From Nocardioides currus (GTDB lineage: Bacteria; Actinomycetota; Actinomycetes; Propionibacteriales; Nocardioidaceae): a DNA stretch of 64,000 bases. The DNA is taken from the NCBI RefSeq assembly GCF_003057875.1, contig NZ_PYXZ01000004.1, forward strand, positions 277,999 through 341,998. Reading direction: 5' to 3'. This document shows positions 34,838 to 44,189 of this stretch, piece by piece. Each line of letters begins with the position of its first letter. The first letter of the stretch is position 1. Made by a program: the position numbers and the translations under genes. Below the pieces are notes generated by a model. The model was given only the letters and a program-made list of their open reading frames with translations, searched no databases and was not told the origin of the DNA.

Positions 34838-36454
34838 GTGGTGACCGCCACATCACATGAGCGTCCGGAGATCGCCTCGTCGTGGGCTCGGTCGGTGCTC
34901 AGCGGGGTCGCGCCGGCAGGGCTGCGTCTGGACGACGTGGGCGTGGAGTTCGACCCCTCCAGTCGGCTGCTCCGGGCGGCCGCTCCGGTGCTGGAGAAAC
35001 TGGCCGACACGCTGCTCGACACCCGGTACAACCTCCTCCTAGCGGACCGGGACGGGCACATCGTCTACCGCTGGTTCGCCGACCGCAGGCTGGAGAACGT
35101 GCTCGATGACCTGGGCATCCGACCGGGTGTCACGGGCGCGGAGGACGTGATCGGCACCAACGCGATCGGCACCACCCTGGAGATTCGCCGTGGGATCGCC
35201 GTCTACGGCGAGGAACACTTCATCGAGCCGTTCAAACCATACTCCTGCTACGGGCATCCGATCATCAGTCCGGTGACGCGACGCGTAGAGGGTGTACTCG
35301 ACATCAGTTGCCAGGCCAGGGACGCCAACCCGCTGCTGGCTCCGTTCCTGGTGCGCGCTGTCGAGGAGATCGAGTTGCGGCTGGTCGACCTGTCCAAGAC
35401 GTCCGAGCGGGTCCTGATGGCGGCCTTCCAGGCCGAGCCCTGGCTCCGCAGCCGGGCGGTCGCCGCCCTGGGCGAGGACGTCGTGCTGACCAACAAGGCG
35501 GCCGTCGACCTGCTCTCCCCCAGCGACTACGCTTCAATGCGGCTGCTCGCCGACGAGCTCGACCGGGCCTCGGAGCACCGCACCCGGGTGCACCTGTCCT
35601 CCGGGCTCGAGGTGGACGTCCACCTGTCGCGGGTGTCGGGGGCCGGCACCGGCACCCTTTTCCGGTTCATCCCGGCCGAACAGCGGCGACATTCAGCGAC
35701 CCCGCCCGCTCGGGACGCTGGTCAGGTGCCCGGCATGTCAGGTCCGGTGCTGATCCACGGCCCGTCCGGGGCCGGCCGGAGCACGGAGGCCCGCAAGCTA
35801 GCGCCCGACGCGGTCCACCTCGACTGCACAGACGCGACGACCCTCGGGGAGCAGGCCTGGACCGCGTCCCTGCGCACGGCACTGGCCCGCGATGTACCGA
35901 CGTGCTTGGAGAACATCGATCTGCTGCCGCCCGCGCTGGTACCGCTCGTCGTTGACGCGGTCGCGGCCGGACGCCGGCTGATATTGACATCGGCTCCGGT
36001 GCGGGGGTTGTCGGGGCCGCACTTGGCGCTGGCCTCGATCGTCATCGACAAGCGCGAGTTGGCCGGCTTGCAGGAGCGCGCGAGCGAGATCGGCACACTA
36101 GCCATGCGCTTGGTCCGCGACCTCGACCCGGCGGCCAACGTCCGTCTGATCCCCAGCGTGATCGAGACTCTCGCCGCCCGGCCTTGGCCCGGCAACCTAC
36201 ACGAGTTGCGTGCCGTGATGGCCGAGGTGCTGAAGAGGCGGAGCAGCGGCGACGTCACCGTGCAGGACCTACCCGAGCACTATCGGACGACCATCCGGGC
36301 CCGGCACCTCGCCCGCCGGGAGCGAGCCGAGCGGGCGGCAATCATCGACGCCCTCACGGAGCACGACGGCAACAAGGCCCATGCGGCGAAGGACCTCGGG
36401 ATCAGCCGGACCACGCTGTACGCCCGGATGCGAGCTCTCAAGATCGATTTCTGA
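34838..36454 (+). CDS. GAF-domain activator with degenerate AAA+ and Fis-type HTH (AcoR-like)
   Basis: A 538-residue regulator built like a bacterial enhancer-binding protein. An N-terminal GAF sensor spans about 60-190 (GAEDVIGTNAIGTTLEIRRGIAVYGEEHF), then a reduced AAA+ region with an altered Walker A (GPSGAGRST, K to R), the WPGNLHELRAVMAEVL segment and a C-terminal Fis HTH (NKAHAAKDLGISRTTLYARMRALKI). The GAFTGA loop needed to contact sigma-54 is absent, as in other actinobacterial members. It probably activates the acyl-CoA synthetase/importer and possibly the ALDH through the TGTyyA-N5-TGAACw element. GTG at 34838 or 34841. Confidence 0.87.
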   Translation: MVTATSHERPEIASSWARSVLSGVAPAGLRLDDVGVEFDPSSRLLRAAAPVLEKLADTLLDTRYNLLLADRDGHIVYRWFADRRLENVLDDLGIRPGVTGAEDVIGTNAIGTTLEIRRGIAVYGEEHFIEPFKPYSCYGHPIISPVTRRVEGVLDISCQARDANPLLAPFLVRAVEEIELRLVDLSKTSERVLMAAFQAEPWLRSRAVAALGEDVVLTNKAAVDLLSPSDYASMRLLADELDRASEHRTRVHLSSGLEVDVHLSRVSGAGTGTLFRFIPAEQRRHSATPPARDAGQVPGMSGPVLIHGPSGAGRSTEARKLAPDAVHLDCTDATTLGEQAWTASLRTALARDVPTCLENIDLLPPALVPLVVDAVAAGRRLILTSAPVRGLSGPHLALASIVIDKRELAGLQERASEIGTLAMRLVRDLDPAANVRLIPSVIETLAARPWPGNLHELRAVMAEVLKRRSSGDVTVQDLPEHYRTTIRARHLARRERAERAAIIDALTEHDGNKAHAAKDLGISRTTLYARMRALKIDF

Positions 36455-36471
36455 GAGGCCCTGCGGGAAGG

Positions 36472-37056
36472 TCAGGTGCCGTTGAGCGATCGGCGTACCC
36501 GTGCGGCCAGCGTCTCGTTGGCGGGTGAGCCGCCGAGGACGACGACGGCCACGTCGCTCTCGCGCATCGCCGGGGCGAGGGCGACCGCATAGTCGAACTC
36601 GGCCTCGGTGACCACAGCCGCGGCGGTGAGCTCGGCACGGAGCGGGCCGTCGGTCTCGTCGGCCCACCAGGCGCCGAGGAACCGAGCGAACGTGCGCTGA
36701 GCCACCGAGCGTGCGCGCAGCGCGGGCACGATGCTGGTCAGGCGATAGCGGAACCGCGCGAAGTCGCCCTCGCCGCGATTGTGGTCCAGAACGAGATGGG
36801 CGGCATCAGCGACAGCAATCATCCGCGTGGACGGCGAGGACGCCGCGAGTCGTGCCTCAATGCTTGCCAACACGGCGTCATGGTCGGGGGAGATCACCGC
36901 CTCTTTGGAGGCGAAAGCGCGGAAGAAGGTGGTCCGTTCGACACCGGCCCGCTCAGCGATGTCATCGACGGTGGTCGCGTCGAACCCGCGTGTGCTGAAC
37001 AGCGCAAGCGCCGCGGCCATGAGGCGTTCGCGCGCGGAGGCAGAGATAGGGGGCAT
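36472..37056 (-). CDS. TetR/AcrR-family transcriptional regulator
   Basis: A 194-residue repressor with HTH TRGFDATTVDDIAERAGVERTTFFRAFASKEAVI. It is divergent from a 3-hydroxyacyl-CoA dehydrogenase gene, and the 80-base gap holds a perfect palindrome, so autoregulation and control of the dehydrogenase pair are likely. It converges on the GAF-Fis gene with a 17-base gap. Confidence 0.88.
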   Translation of the reverse strand: MPPISASARERLMAAALALFSTRGFDATTVDDIAERAGVERTTFFRAFASKEAVISPDHDAVLASIEARLAASSPSTRMIAVADAAHLVLDHNRGEGDFARFRYRLTSIVPALRARSVAQRTFARFLGAWWADETDGPLRAELTAAAVVTEAEFDYAVALAPAMRESDVAVVVLGGSPANETLAARVRRSLNGT

Positions 37057-37076
37057 CAGTACTCAAAGCCACTTCC

Positions 37077-37114
37077 ATGGTATTGAGTTCCTAATATATG
37101 GTACTCAGTACCAT
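37077..37114. promoter_or_regulatory. TetR-type operator pair
   Basis: ATGGTACTCAGTACCAT (37098-37114) is a perfect 17-base palindrome. An imperfect copy, ATGGTATTGAGTTCCTA, lies at 37077-37093. Both sit between the divergent TetR and 3-hydroxyacyl-CoA dehydrogenase starts, the expected position of the repressor's binding sites. Confidence 0.65.
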
Positions 37115-37136
37115 CTGCAGTATCGAAGGGAGCATC

Positions 37137-37991
37137 ATGATTGAAAAGGTAGGCGTGGTCGGCGGAGGCCTGATGGGCTCGGGTATCGCCGAGGTCAACG
37201 CCCGCGCAGGCAAGGACGTCATCGTCGTCGAGTCCTCGACCGACGCCGTCGAGGCGGCTCGCCAGCGCCTCGAGGGCTCCCTCAAGCGCGCCGAGAGCCG
37301 CGGCAAGATCAAGTCCGTGGACGCCGTACTCGCTCGAATCCGGGTGGTCAACGACCTCACGGCACTCGCCGACCGCGATCTCGTGGTGGAGGCAATCGTC
37401 GAGGAAGAGAGGGCAAAGACCGAACTGTTCCGACGCCTGGACGAGATCGTCAACAGCCCGGACGCAATCCTGGCCTCCAACACCTCCTCCATCCCGATCA
37501 TGAAACTCGCGGTGGTCACCCAGCGCCCGACCCACGTGCTCGGGGTGCACTTTTTCAACCCCGTACCGGTACTCAAACTGGTCGAGCTCGTCCCGTCCCT
37601 GATGACCGACCCCGCCACCACCGAGCGCGCCCGCGCCTTCGTGCAGGACGACCTCGGCAAGACCGCCATCGACTGCCAGGACCGCGCCGGCTTCGTCGTC
37701 AACGCCCTGCTGATCCCGTTCATCCTCTCGGCCATTCGGATGCTGGAGTCCGGGTTCGCGACGGCCGAGGACATTGACCACGGCCTCGTCCTCGGCGCCG
37801 CCCACCCCCAGGGCCCGCTCGCACTGGCCGATCTGATCGGCCTCGACACAGTCAAGGCGATCGCGGACTCGCTGTACGACGAGTTCAAGGAGCCGCTCTA
37901 CACCGCGCCGCCGCTGCTCAATCGGATGGTCGATGCAGGTCTGCTCGGCCGCAAGACCGGCCGTGGCTTCTACACCTCTAACGGGAAGTGA
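37137..37991 (+). CDS. 3-hydroxybutyryl-CoA/3-hydroxyacyl-CoA dehydrogenase
   Basis: A 284-residue NAD-dependent dehydrogenase. The Rossmann motif is [21 protein letters not shown]; catalytic-region motifs are [11 protein letters not shown] and [16 protein letters not shown], with the C-terminal domain [15 protein letters not shown] and GRKTGRGFY. It resembles PaaH/FadB2-type enzymes oxidising 3-hydroxyacyl-CoA. ATG at 37137 follows GAAGGGAG. It is coupled to the acyl-CoA dehydrogenase gene. Confidence 0.92.
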   Translation: MIEKVGVVGGGLMGSGIAEVNARAGKDVIVVESSTDAVEAARQRLEGSLKRAESRGKIKSVDAVLARIRVVNDLTALADRDLVVEAIVEEERAKTELFRRLDEIVNSPDAILASNTSSIPIMKLAVVTQRPTHVLGVHFFNPVPVLKLVELVPSLMTDPATTERARAFVQDDLGKTAIDCQDRAGFVVNALLIPFILSAIRMLESGFATAEDIDHGLVLGAAHPQGPLALADLIGLDTVKAIADSLYDEFKEPLYTAPPLLNRMVDAGLLGRKTGRGFYTSNGK

Positions 37992-37996
37992 CCGGG

Positions 37997-39169
37997 ATGG
38001 ACAACGACTACCCGATGTACGCCCTCTCCGAGGAGCACCAGGCCATCCGTGAGGCCGTCCGCGCCGTCTGTGACGCGAAGGTCGCCCCGTTCGCGGCCGA
38101 GGTCGACGAGGAGGCGCGCTACCCGCAGGAGGCGCACGACGCCCTGCTGGCCGCCGACTTCCACGCCCCGCACGTCCCGGAGCAGTACGGCGGCGCCGGT
38201 GCCGACGCGCTCGCGACCGTGATCGTGATCGAGGAGGTCGCCCGGGCCGACGTCTCGGCCTCGCTGATCCCCGCGGTCAACAAGCTCGGCTCACTGCCGG
38301 TGATGATCGGCGGCGGCGAGCAGATCAAGGCGAAGTACCTCACCAAGCTCGCGGCGGGCGAGGGCGGCTTCTCGTACTGCCTGTCCGAGCCCGACGCCGG
38401 CTCCGACGCCGCCAACCAGAAGACCCGCGCCGTCCGCGACGGCGACGCCTGGATCCTCAACGGCACCAAGCGCTGGATCTCCAACGCGGGGGAGTCGGAG
38501 TTCTACACGGTCCTCGCCACCACCGACCCCGACGCCCGGACGAAGGGCATCTCCGCCTTCGTCGTCGAGAAGTCCGACGAGGGTGTCTCCTTCGGTGCCC
38601 CGGAGAAGAAGCTCGGCATCAAGGGCTCCCCGACCCGCGAGGTCTACTTCGACAACGTCCGCATCCCCGCCGACCGCATCATCGGCGAGGAGGGCAAGGG
38701 CTTCGAGTACGCCATGAAGACCCTCGACCACACCCGCATCACGATCGCGGCCCAGGCCGTCGGTGTCGCCCAGGGCGCGCTCGACTACGCCCTCGGCTAT
38801 GCCCAGGAGCGCCAGCAGTTCGGCAAGGCCATCGCCGACTTCCAGGGCCTGCAGTTCCTGCTCGCCGACATGGGCATGAAGGTCGAGGCCGCCCGCCAGC
38901 TGACGTACGCCGCCGCGGGCCGCTCCGAGCGCGGCGACAGCGACCTCACCTTCTTCGGTGCCGCGGCCAAGTGCTTCGCCTCCGACGTCGCCATGGAGGT
39001 CACGACCAACGCCGTGCAGGTCCTCGGCGGCTACGGCTACACCCGCGACTACCCGGTCGAGCGGATGATGCGCGACGCCAAGATCACCCAGATCTACGAG
39101 GGCACCAACCAGGTGCAGCGGATCGTGATGGCCCGCCAACTCCTCGCCGGAGTGCAATCGGAGATCTGA
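37997..39169 (+). CDS. Acyl-CoA dehydrogenase
   Basis: A 390-residue FAD enzyme (ATG at 37997; a GTG at 37988 overlapping the upstream stop is possible). Signatures: [20 protein letters not shown] (ACADS_1), [21 protein letters not shown] with the catalytic-base glutamate, and [20 protein letters not shown] (ACADS_2). It forms a two-gene operon with the 3-hydroxyacyl-CoA dehydrogenase, giving two beta-oxidation steps. Confidence 0.92.
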   Translation: MDNDYPMYALSEEHQAIREAVRAVCDAKVAPFAAEVDEEARYPQEAHDALLAADFHAPHVPEQYGGAGADALATVIVIEEVARADVSASLIPAVNKLGSLPVMIGGGEQIKAKYLTKLAAGEGGFSYCLSEPDAGSDAANQKTRAVRDGDAWILNGTKRWISNAGESEFYTVLATTDPDARTKGISAFVVEKSDEGVSFGAPEKKLGIKGSPTREVYFDNVRIPADRIIGEEGKGFEYAMKTLDHTRITIAAQAVGVAQGALDYALGYAQERQQFGKAIADFQGLQFLLADMGMKVEAARQLTYAAAGRSERGDSDLTFFGAAAKCFASDVAMEVTTNAVQVLGGYGYTRDYPVERMMRDAKITQIYEGTNQVQRIVMARQLLAGVQSEI

Positions 39170-39264
39170 AGGGCGCGCTTCTCTGAGTAGACAAGTGCGA
39201 GCATCGAGGACGTAGCGAGCTTCGTCGGCGACCGAGGGTGCCGACCACTAATCCGCACCGGGGC

Positions 39265-40938
39265 CTAGGCCGGCCTTCCGCGCTCGATCTCCACCCGGGC
39301 GGCGATCTCCGCGTGCAGGCGCTTCTTATCGACCTTGCCGACAGCCGTCTTCGGCAGCTCCTCGATCCACTCGAGTCGCTCGGGCCACTTGAACTTCGCG
39401 ACTCCCAGTCCGTCGAGGTGCGCCTGGATCTCTACCAAGGCGAGCGGGCCTCCACGGCCGACGAGGTAGGCGCAGGACCGCTCTCCTAGCCTCTCGTCGG
39501 GCATCGCGACGACGGCGGCGCTGACGATGTCGGGGTGTCGGAGCAGGAGGACCTCGACCTCCTCGGCGTTGATCTTCTCGCCGCCGCGGTTGATGACGTC
39601 CTTCAGGCGGCCCTCGACCGAGAGGTAGCGCGCGCCGCCGTAGGTCTGGACGGAGACGAGGTCGCCGGTGCGGAAGAAGCCGGTCGACGAGAACGCCGCG
39701 CGGTTGTGATCGGCGGCGTCGAAGTAGCCGTGAAGGGTGTAGGGGCCGGCACAGCAGAGCTCGCCGACCTCACCGTCGGCGACCTCGTCGTCGGTCCCGG
39801 GAGCCAGGACGGCGAAGGTGTCGGCCGGCGAGATGCCGGTCCCGACCGTGGTCAGCCGGGCCTCCCGAGGCGCGTCGAGCGGCGTCACGGCGAAGAAGCC
39901 CTCGCCCATGCCGAAGAGCTGCCCGCTCCACATCCCGAGCTCCTCGATCCGCTCGAAGATCGGCAGCGGCACCTTCGCACCGGACAGCACCACCCTGCGC
40001 AACGTAGGCGCCAGGGCGGCGAACTCCGGCGACCGGATCGCGTTGTAGTGCCCGTGCCCGAGGAGTACGTCGGTCACGCCCGAGTCCGCGAGCAGTGGGA
40101 GCGCCTCGGTCAGGTCCGGCGAGGTGAGGATCAGGGTGCCGCCGACGCTGTGCGGTCCGTGGAGGCCGCAGACGATGCCGGCGTTGTGGATCAGCGGGAT
40201 CAGGTGACCGTTGCGGGTGTTCTCGTCCCAACCCCACGCGGCGGCGTAGGCGCGGGCGTTGTACCAGTACTCCGCGTGCAGGCGCGGGATCACCTTGGGA
40301 ACGCCCGTCGTGCCGCCGGAGAGCTGGAAGACGGCGACCTCGTCGGGGTCGATGGCGCGCTGGATCGCGTCGACCGTGTGGCGTGCGGTCGCGGCATCGA
40401 GATCCTGCCCGAGGTCCTCGATACGGACGCCCGCCTGGTCGGGTGAGGCACCCAGGGTCAGCAGGTGTCGCAGCGCCGGGCGCGCGGCCTGCTGGCCCTC
40501 GGCGAAGGAGACCAGGTCGAACCCCTTGGTGCCGGCCTCCACGAGGTGGGCGCTCGCGTCGGTCCGCTCGGCGATGTCGCCGATCTCGTGGGCACGGTGC
40601 ACAGCCAGCGTGCAGACCGGGATCAGTCCGGCCTTGAGGACGCCGTACCAGGCGACGACGGCGAGCAGTCGGTTGGTGACCTGGAAGAGCACCCGCTCCC
40701 CCGGCTCGAGCCCCAGGCGGGCGAGCCCTGCCGCCACACGATCGGCCTGCTCGTCCAGCTCGGCGAAGGTCAGTCGTCCTTCGGCAGTGACGACCGCGTC
40801 GCGGGCGGGGTGCCTCTCGGCGACGGCACGGAACTCGGCCGCGATCGGGAGTGTCCCCCAGAGCCCCTCCGCGCGGTACGCCGACACAAGCTCCTGCGGG
40901 AACGGGACGACCCGTCCGCTCCAGTCGATGCTGCCCAT
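39265..40938 (-). CDS. Aryl-acid adenylating ligase (DhbE/salicylyl-AMP ligase-like)
   Basis: A 557-residue AMP-forming ligase most like 2,3-dihydroxybenzoate/salicylate-AMP ligases: FPQELVSAYRAEGLWG at the start, FQLSGGTTGVPKVIPRLHAEYWYNAR (A3), FGMGEGFFAVT (A5), FRTGDLVSVQTYGGARYLSVEGRLKDVINRGGEKINAEEVE (A7-A8) and TAVGKVDKKRL (A10). Divergent from an aryl-CoA monooxygenase-like gene with a palindrome over the two -35 boxes. A salicylate or aminobenzoate substrate is inferred from this pairing. Confidence 0.88.
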   Translation of the reverse strand: MGSIDWSGRVVPFPQELVSAYRAEGLWGTLPIAAEFRAVAERHPARDAVVTAEGRLTFAELDEQADRVAAGLARLGLEPGERVLFQVTNRLLAVVAWYGVLKAGLIPVCTLAVHRAHEIGDIAERTDASAHLVEAGTKGFDLVSFAEGQQAARPALRHLLTLGASPDQAGVRIEDLGQDLDAATARHTVDAIQRAIDPDEVAVFQLSGGTTGVPKVIPRLHAEYWYNARAYAAAWGWDENTRNGHLIPLIHNAGIVCGLHGPHSVGGTLILTSPDLTEALPLLADSGVTDVLLGHGHYNAIRSPEFAALAPTLRRVVLSGAKVPLPIFERIEELGMWSGQLFGMGEGFFAVTPLDAPREARLTTVGTGISPADTFAVLAPGTDDEVADGEVGELCCAGPYTLHGYFDAADHNRAAFSSTGFFRTGDLVSVQTYGGARYLSVEGRLKDVINRGGEKINAEEVEVLLLRHPDIVSAAVVAMPDERLGERSCAYLVGRGGPLALVEIQAHLDGLGVAKFKWPERLEWIEELPKTAVGKVDKKRLHAEIAARVEIERGRPA

Positions 40939-41016
40939 TCGCCTGCCCTTCGGCGCTCGCCGCGACGGCCCCGTGACCGTCGGCACATTCTCCAAGGTAA
41001 GCAAGTCCTACGCATG

Positions 41017-41032
41017 CGTCAACTTCTTGACG
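41017..41032. promoter_or_regulatory. Palindrome CGTCAA-N4-TTGACG over divergent promoters
   Basis: CGTCAACTTCTTGACG lies between the aryl-acid ligase and monooxygenase genes. Each half is also a TTGACG -35 box: leftward with TACCTT after 17 bases, rightward with TATCGT after 18 bases. An almost identical palindrome precedes hyuA at 47711-47726. A TetR-type operator is inferred, most simply for the TetR encoded at 46852-47619. Confidence 0.6.
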
Positions 41033-41090
41033 GCCATGTCGACCGCGGCTTATCGTGAAAGGACATGTCGTCGGCCGGAAAGGCATCATC

Positions 41091-42641
41091 GTGGAACTGC
41101 GTTCCGTAGCCGTCCTGGGCGGAGGCCCGGGCGGCCTCTACGTCGCCCGCCTCCTCAAGCTGCGCCACCCCGACTGCGCGGTGGACCTCTACGAGCAGAG
41201 CCCGCCCGACCAGACCTTCGGGTTCGGCGTCGGTCTGGCCACCAAGACCCAGCGCAACCTCGAGGCCGCCGACCCGGCGAGCCTGGCAGCGATCGTCGAG
41301 CGCTCCTTCCAGCACGAGATGGCGATGGAGGTCCGCGGCGAGCGGGTTCTGCTGCCCGTCGACAACCTGATCGCCATCGGTCGCTCAACCCTGCTCGACG
41401 TCCTGCGCCAGCACGCCGAGGACGCCGGGGTCCGCCTGCACTACGGCACCCGGGTCACCGCCGACGAGCTCGACGCGGAACTCGTGATCGCGTCCGACGG
41501 CGTCAGCAGCGCGACGCGCGAGGCGTCCGCCGACACCTTCGGCGCGACCATCGACACGCACGACTCGCTCTATCTCTGGTGCGGGACCGACTTCGCCCTG
41601 CCCACGGCTTCCTTCCTGCCCGTGGAGACCGAGCACGGCACGTTCGTGGCCCACGCCTACCCGTATGCCCCCGACCGGAGCACCTTCCTCATCGAGACCG
41701 ACGAGGAGACCTGGCGACGGGCTGGCTTCGACGCGACCACTGCTCGCACGCCGTACGACGAGTCGGACGTGGAGTCGCTGGCCTACCTCAGCCAGGCGTT
41801 CGCCGCCGAGCTCCAGGGCCACCCCCTCGTCGGCAACCGCACGCGTTGGCTGCAGTTCCGGACGATCCGTTGCGCCCGCTGGCACCACGACAACGTCGTG
41901 CTGCTCGGCGACGCCGCACACACCGCGCACTACTCCATCGGTTCGGGCACGAAGCTCGCGATGGAGGACGGGATCGCCCTGGACGCCGCCCTCGCGGAGG
42001 CACCCGACCTGGAGACTGCGCTTGCACGCTACGAAGCCGTACGCCGGCCCGCGGTCGAGCACCTGCAGGAGACCGCCCGTCGCAGCATGCGCTGGTGGGA
42101 CACGTTCCCCGACCGGCTCGACGTGCCCGTCGACCAGCTGTTGATCGCCTACATGACACGGGCGGGCAAGGTCAGCGTCGACCGGTTCGCCGCCCTGGCC
42201 GGCGACGTCGTCCGCCGCGGCCTTGCCCACTACGCGGGCTGCGCGGTCTCCGAGGTGCCGGAGGAGGACCGCACGGACTGGATCCTGTCGCGTCCTCTCC
42301 TCCGGGACGACCAGACCTGGCCTGCAAGGTCGGTGACGCTGGAGCAGCTCGGCAGCCACGTCGACCTGACGGTCGACGTCCACGACCCGTGGGGAGGCGA
42401 CGGCGACGTGCAGGTGAAGCAGGCGACCGCTCAGTCCGGCGACGCTTCGAGGAGCGTCCTGCTGCGCTCCGCCGACGACCTGGGAGCAGTGCTCACGATG
42501 TTCGACCTCGGGGAGCGCCTGCGCCGCGAGGCCGGGGTCGTCGTGGCCGCGACGGTGCCGGCGCCGTTGGTCGAGTTCGCCGTCGCCGCGCTGGCGAGCG
42601 GTCGCATCGACCTCGTCGTCCCGATGCCGGCGTCCGCCTGA
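41091..42641 (+). CDS. FAD-dependent aryl-CoA-type monooxygenase (salicylyl-CoA 5-hydroxylase-like)
   Basis: A 516-residue flavoprotein monooxygenase. FAD-binding GGGPGGLYVARLLKLRHPDC at the start, and the second FAD motif in LLGDAAHTAHYSIGSGTKLAMEDGIALDAAL, a phrase typical of salicylyl-CoA 5-hydroxylase and 2-aminobenzoyl-CoA monooxygenase families. The GTG at 41091 has GGAAAGG 7 bases upstream; an upstream GTG at 41055 would add 12 residues. Divergence from an aryl-acid ligase supports hydroxylation of an aryl-CoA thioester. Confidence 0.87.
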   Translation: MELRSVAVLGGGPGGLYVARLLKLRHPDCAVDLYEQSPPDQTFGFGVGLATKTQRNLEAADPASLAAIVERSFQHEMAMEVRGERVLLPVDNLIAIGRSTLLDVLRQHAEDAGVRLHYGTRVTADELDAELVIASDGVSSATREASADTFGATIDTHDSLYLWCGTDFALPTASFLPVETEHGTFVAHAYPYAPDRSTFLIETDEETWRRAGFDATTARTPYDESDVESLAYLSQAFAAELQGHPLVGNRTRWLQFRTIRCARWHHDNVVLLGDAAHTAHYSIGSGTKLAMEDGIALDAALAEAPDLETALARYEAVRRPAVEHLQETARRSMRWWDTFPDRLDVPVDQLLIAYMTRAGKVSVDRFAALAGDVVRRGLAHYAGCAVSEVPEEDRTDWILSRPLLRDDQTWPARSVTLEQLGSHVDLTVDVHDPWGGDGDVQVKQATAQSGDASRSVLLRSADDLGAVLTMFDLGERLRREAGVVVAATVPAPLVEFAVAALASGRIDLVVPMPASA

Positions 42642-42652
42642 CGCCCGCACGC

Positions 42653-42703
42653 AGAAGCGCTGAGGCCCGGTCTCCTTTCAGGAGACCGGGCCTCAGCGCT
42701 TCT
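42653..42703. terminator. Bidirectional terminator
   Basis: A perfect 23-base inverted repeat (arms 42653-42675 and 42681-42703, loop TTTCA) lies exactly between the convergent monooxygenase and alpha/beta-hydrolase genes. The arms begin AGAAGCGC and so end in ...GCGCTTCT on either strand. Confidence 0.85.
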
Positions 42704-42711
42704 CGTCGCGG

Positions 42712-43944
42712 TCAGAACCGCGCGTCGATCCACTCCTCGATGCGGGTCGCCGCCAGCGAGGTGCCGGTCGGCGCGCCAGGGCGGATCGGGCCGCCGAAGT
42801 GCGTGCCCGCCACGGCGCCGACGGTCAGGTCGTCGGCGGCGAGGGCGTCACCCATCGCGGCGATGTCGACCGGGTACGACGCCTGGTCGCCCGTGAACTC
42901 CAGCAGGAACGTGGGGACGGAGACCCCCGGGGCACAGCGCACGAAGTCGGCGTTGGTTGTGTTGGCCGACCACGTCGAGAGCCAGGCCTCGGCCGTGCTC
43001 AGCCGGCCGAACCCGACCAGGCCGTAGTTGGTCAGGTCGGGGCGTCGTCCGAAGAGCGAGCCGTACGGGCGCTCGTTGGGGTCGAGCGTGAGGTCGACGT
43101 TCCGCAGGTCGGCGTCGGTCCGGTAGACCGTGATGAGCCGGGGCGCCAGGGCGCGCCGACGGTCGGCGGGATCGCCGTCCTGCTTGAACGAGCCGTTCGC
43201 GGCCTGGGCCTCGGCGACGTGGCCGCGCGCGACGTCGTCGATGCGGCGGAGCCGCTCGGCCTGGGCAGCCCGGTACCGCGCGACGAACTCCTCGTCGTAC
43301 CGGGTGGGTTCGGGGGCGGGCCGGTAGCCGTTGCGGGCGTCGAACGGGTCGAGCCCCGGGTCGACCGACAACGGATCGCCCTCGTCGACGACCGACGGGT
43401 CGATCACCCGGCGCAGCAGGGCGCCCTGTCCGGGGTGCGGCGCGAGGAACACCACGCCGTCGGGGAGCGGCATCTCCGCGTCGCGGAGGGCGACCGGACG
43501 GCCCGACGGAGCCGTCGCCAGACGCTCCGGCGGGGAGAGGCTGGCCTGCTGGCAGTAGAACGCGGCCAGCGTTCCGCCTCCCGAGTGACCGAGCGACACC
43601 ACGTGGTCGAAGCCTGCCGATCGCAGGAACGCATGGCCGGCGGCGAAGTCGATGATCGCCTGCTCGTGGATCAGGGTGAGGTCGTTGTTCGGCGACCGCG
43701 AGCCCTGGGTCCACACGGCGTACCCGGCCCCGAGGAAGTAGGGCACCAGCGAGTGGTACGTGACGTCCTGGCGGGGATGCATGACGGTGACGACGGTGCG
43801 AGCGCCCGCGGGCACCCGCAGGACGCCGGTGACCTTCGCGTCGTCCACCGTCGTGAGCTCGTGCACCGAGGTGGTCACGCCGTCGGGCGAGTCGATCGAG
43901 TCGACGTAGCGACCAGCGCCGAGCCGGCTGGCGGTCTCGGTCAT
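42712..43944 (-). CDS. Alpha/beta hydrolase
   Basis: A 410-residue hydrolase with nucleophile elbow VSLGHSGGGTLAAFY (serine about 143), an upstream HPRQD region, and a late histidine in AGTHFGGPIRP. The long insert between nucleophile and histidine (about 250 residues) is unusual for simple esterases. It is the last gene of a four-gene minus-strand operon and overlaps the 82-residue gene by 4 bases. It probably hydrolyses a ring-opened or ester/amide intermediate; the substrate is unknown. Confidence 0.85.
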   Translation of the reverse strand: MTETASRLGAGRYVDSIDSPDGVTTSVHELTTVDDAKVTGVLRVPAGARTVVTVMHPRQDVTYHSLVPYFLGAGYAVWTQGSRSPNNDLTLIHEQAIIDFAAGHAFLRSAGFDHVVSLGHSGGGTLAAFYCQQASLSPPERLATAPSGRPVALRDAEMPLPDGVVFLAPHPGQGALLRRVIDPSVVDEGDPLSVDPGLDPFDARNGYRPAPEPTRYDEEFVARYRAAQAERLRRIDDVARGHVAEAQAANGSFKQDGDPADRRRALAPRLITVYRTDADLRNVDLTLDPNERPYGSLFGRRPDLTNYGLVGFGRLSTAEAWLSTWSANTTNADFVRCAPGVSVPTFLLEFTGDQASYPVDIAAMGDALAADDLTVGAVAGTHFGGPIRPGAPTGTSLAATRIEEWIDARF

Positions 43945-44189
43945 CGTTGCTCCAGGCGCAGCGCGTCCTTGTCCCACTGCACGATCCGGCAGCCCTCCAG
44001 GCCACCGACGCAGCTGTACCAGACCGCGTGCCGCGCACCCGACGCCCGGCGGTCGATGACCACCGGCTTGTCGGACGCGATCACGAAGTACGGCCCGAGG
44101 CGGTCGACGGTCACGTCGGGCGCCTCGGCCGCAACAGCGGCGATCTGGGTGTTCTCGGGTACGTCGAGCATGAACAGGCGGTGGGTCAT
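43941..44189 (-). CDS. Unknown 82-residue protein in the VOC-hydrolase operon
   Basis: A small soluble protein (MTHRLFMLDVPENTQ..., then VTVDRLGPYFVIASDKPVVIDRRASGARHAVWYSCVGGLEGCRI) with 4-base overlaps at both ends, so it is tightly co-translated with the VOC and hydrolase genes. No domain is recognised. The pattern of strands with two cysteines suggests a small alpha/beta subunit or chaperone of a neighbouring enzyme. Confidence 0.75.
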   Translation of the reverse strand: MTHRLFMLDVPENTQIAAVAAEAPDVTVDRLGPYFVIASDKPVVIDRRASGARHAVWYSCVGGLEGCRIVQWDKDALRLEQR

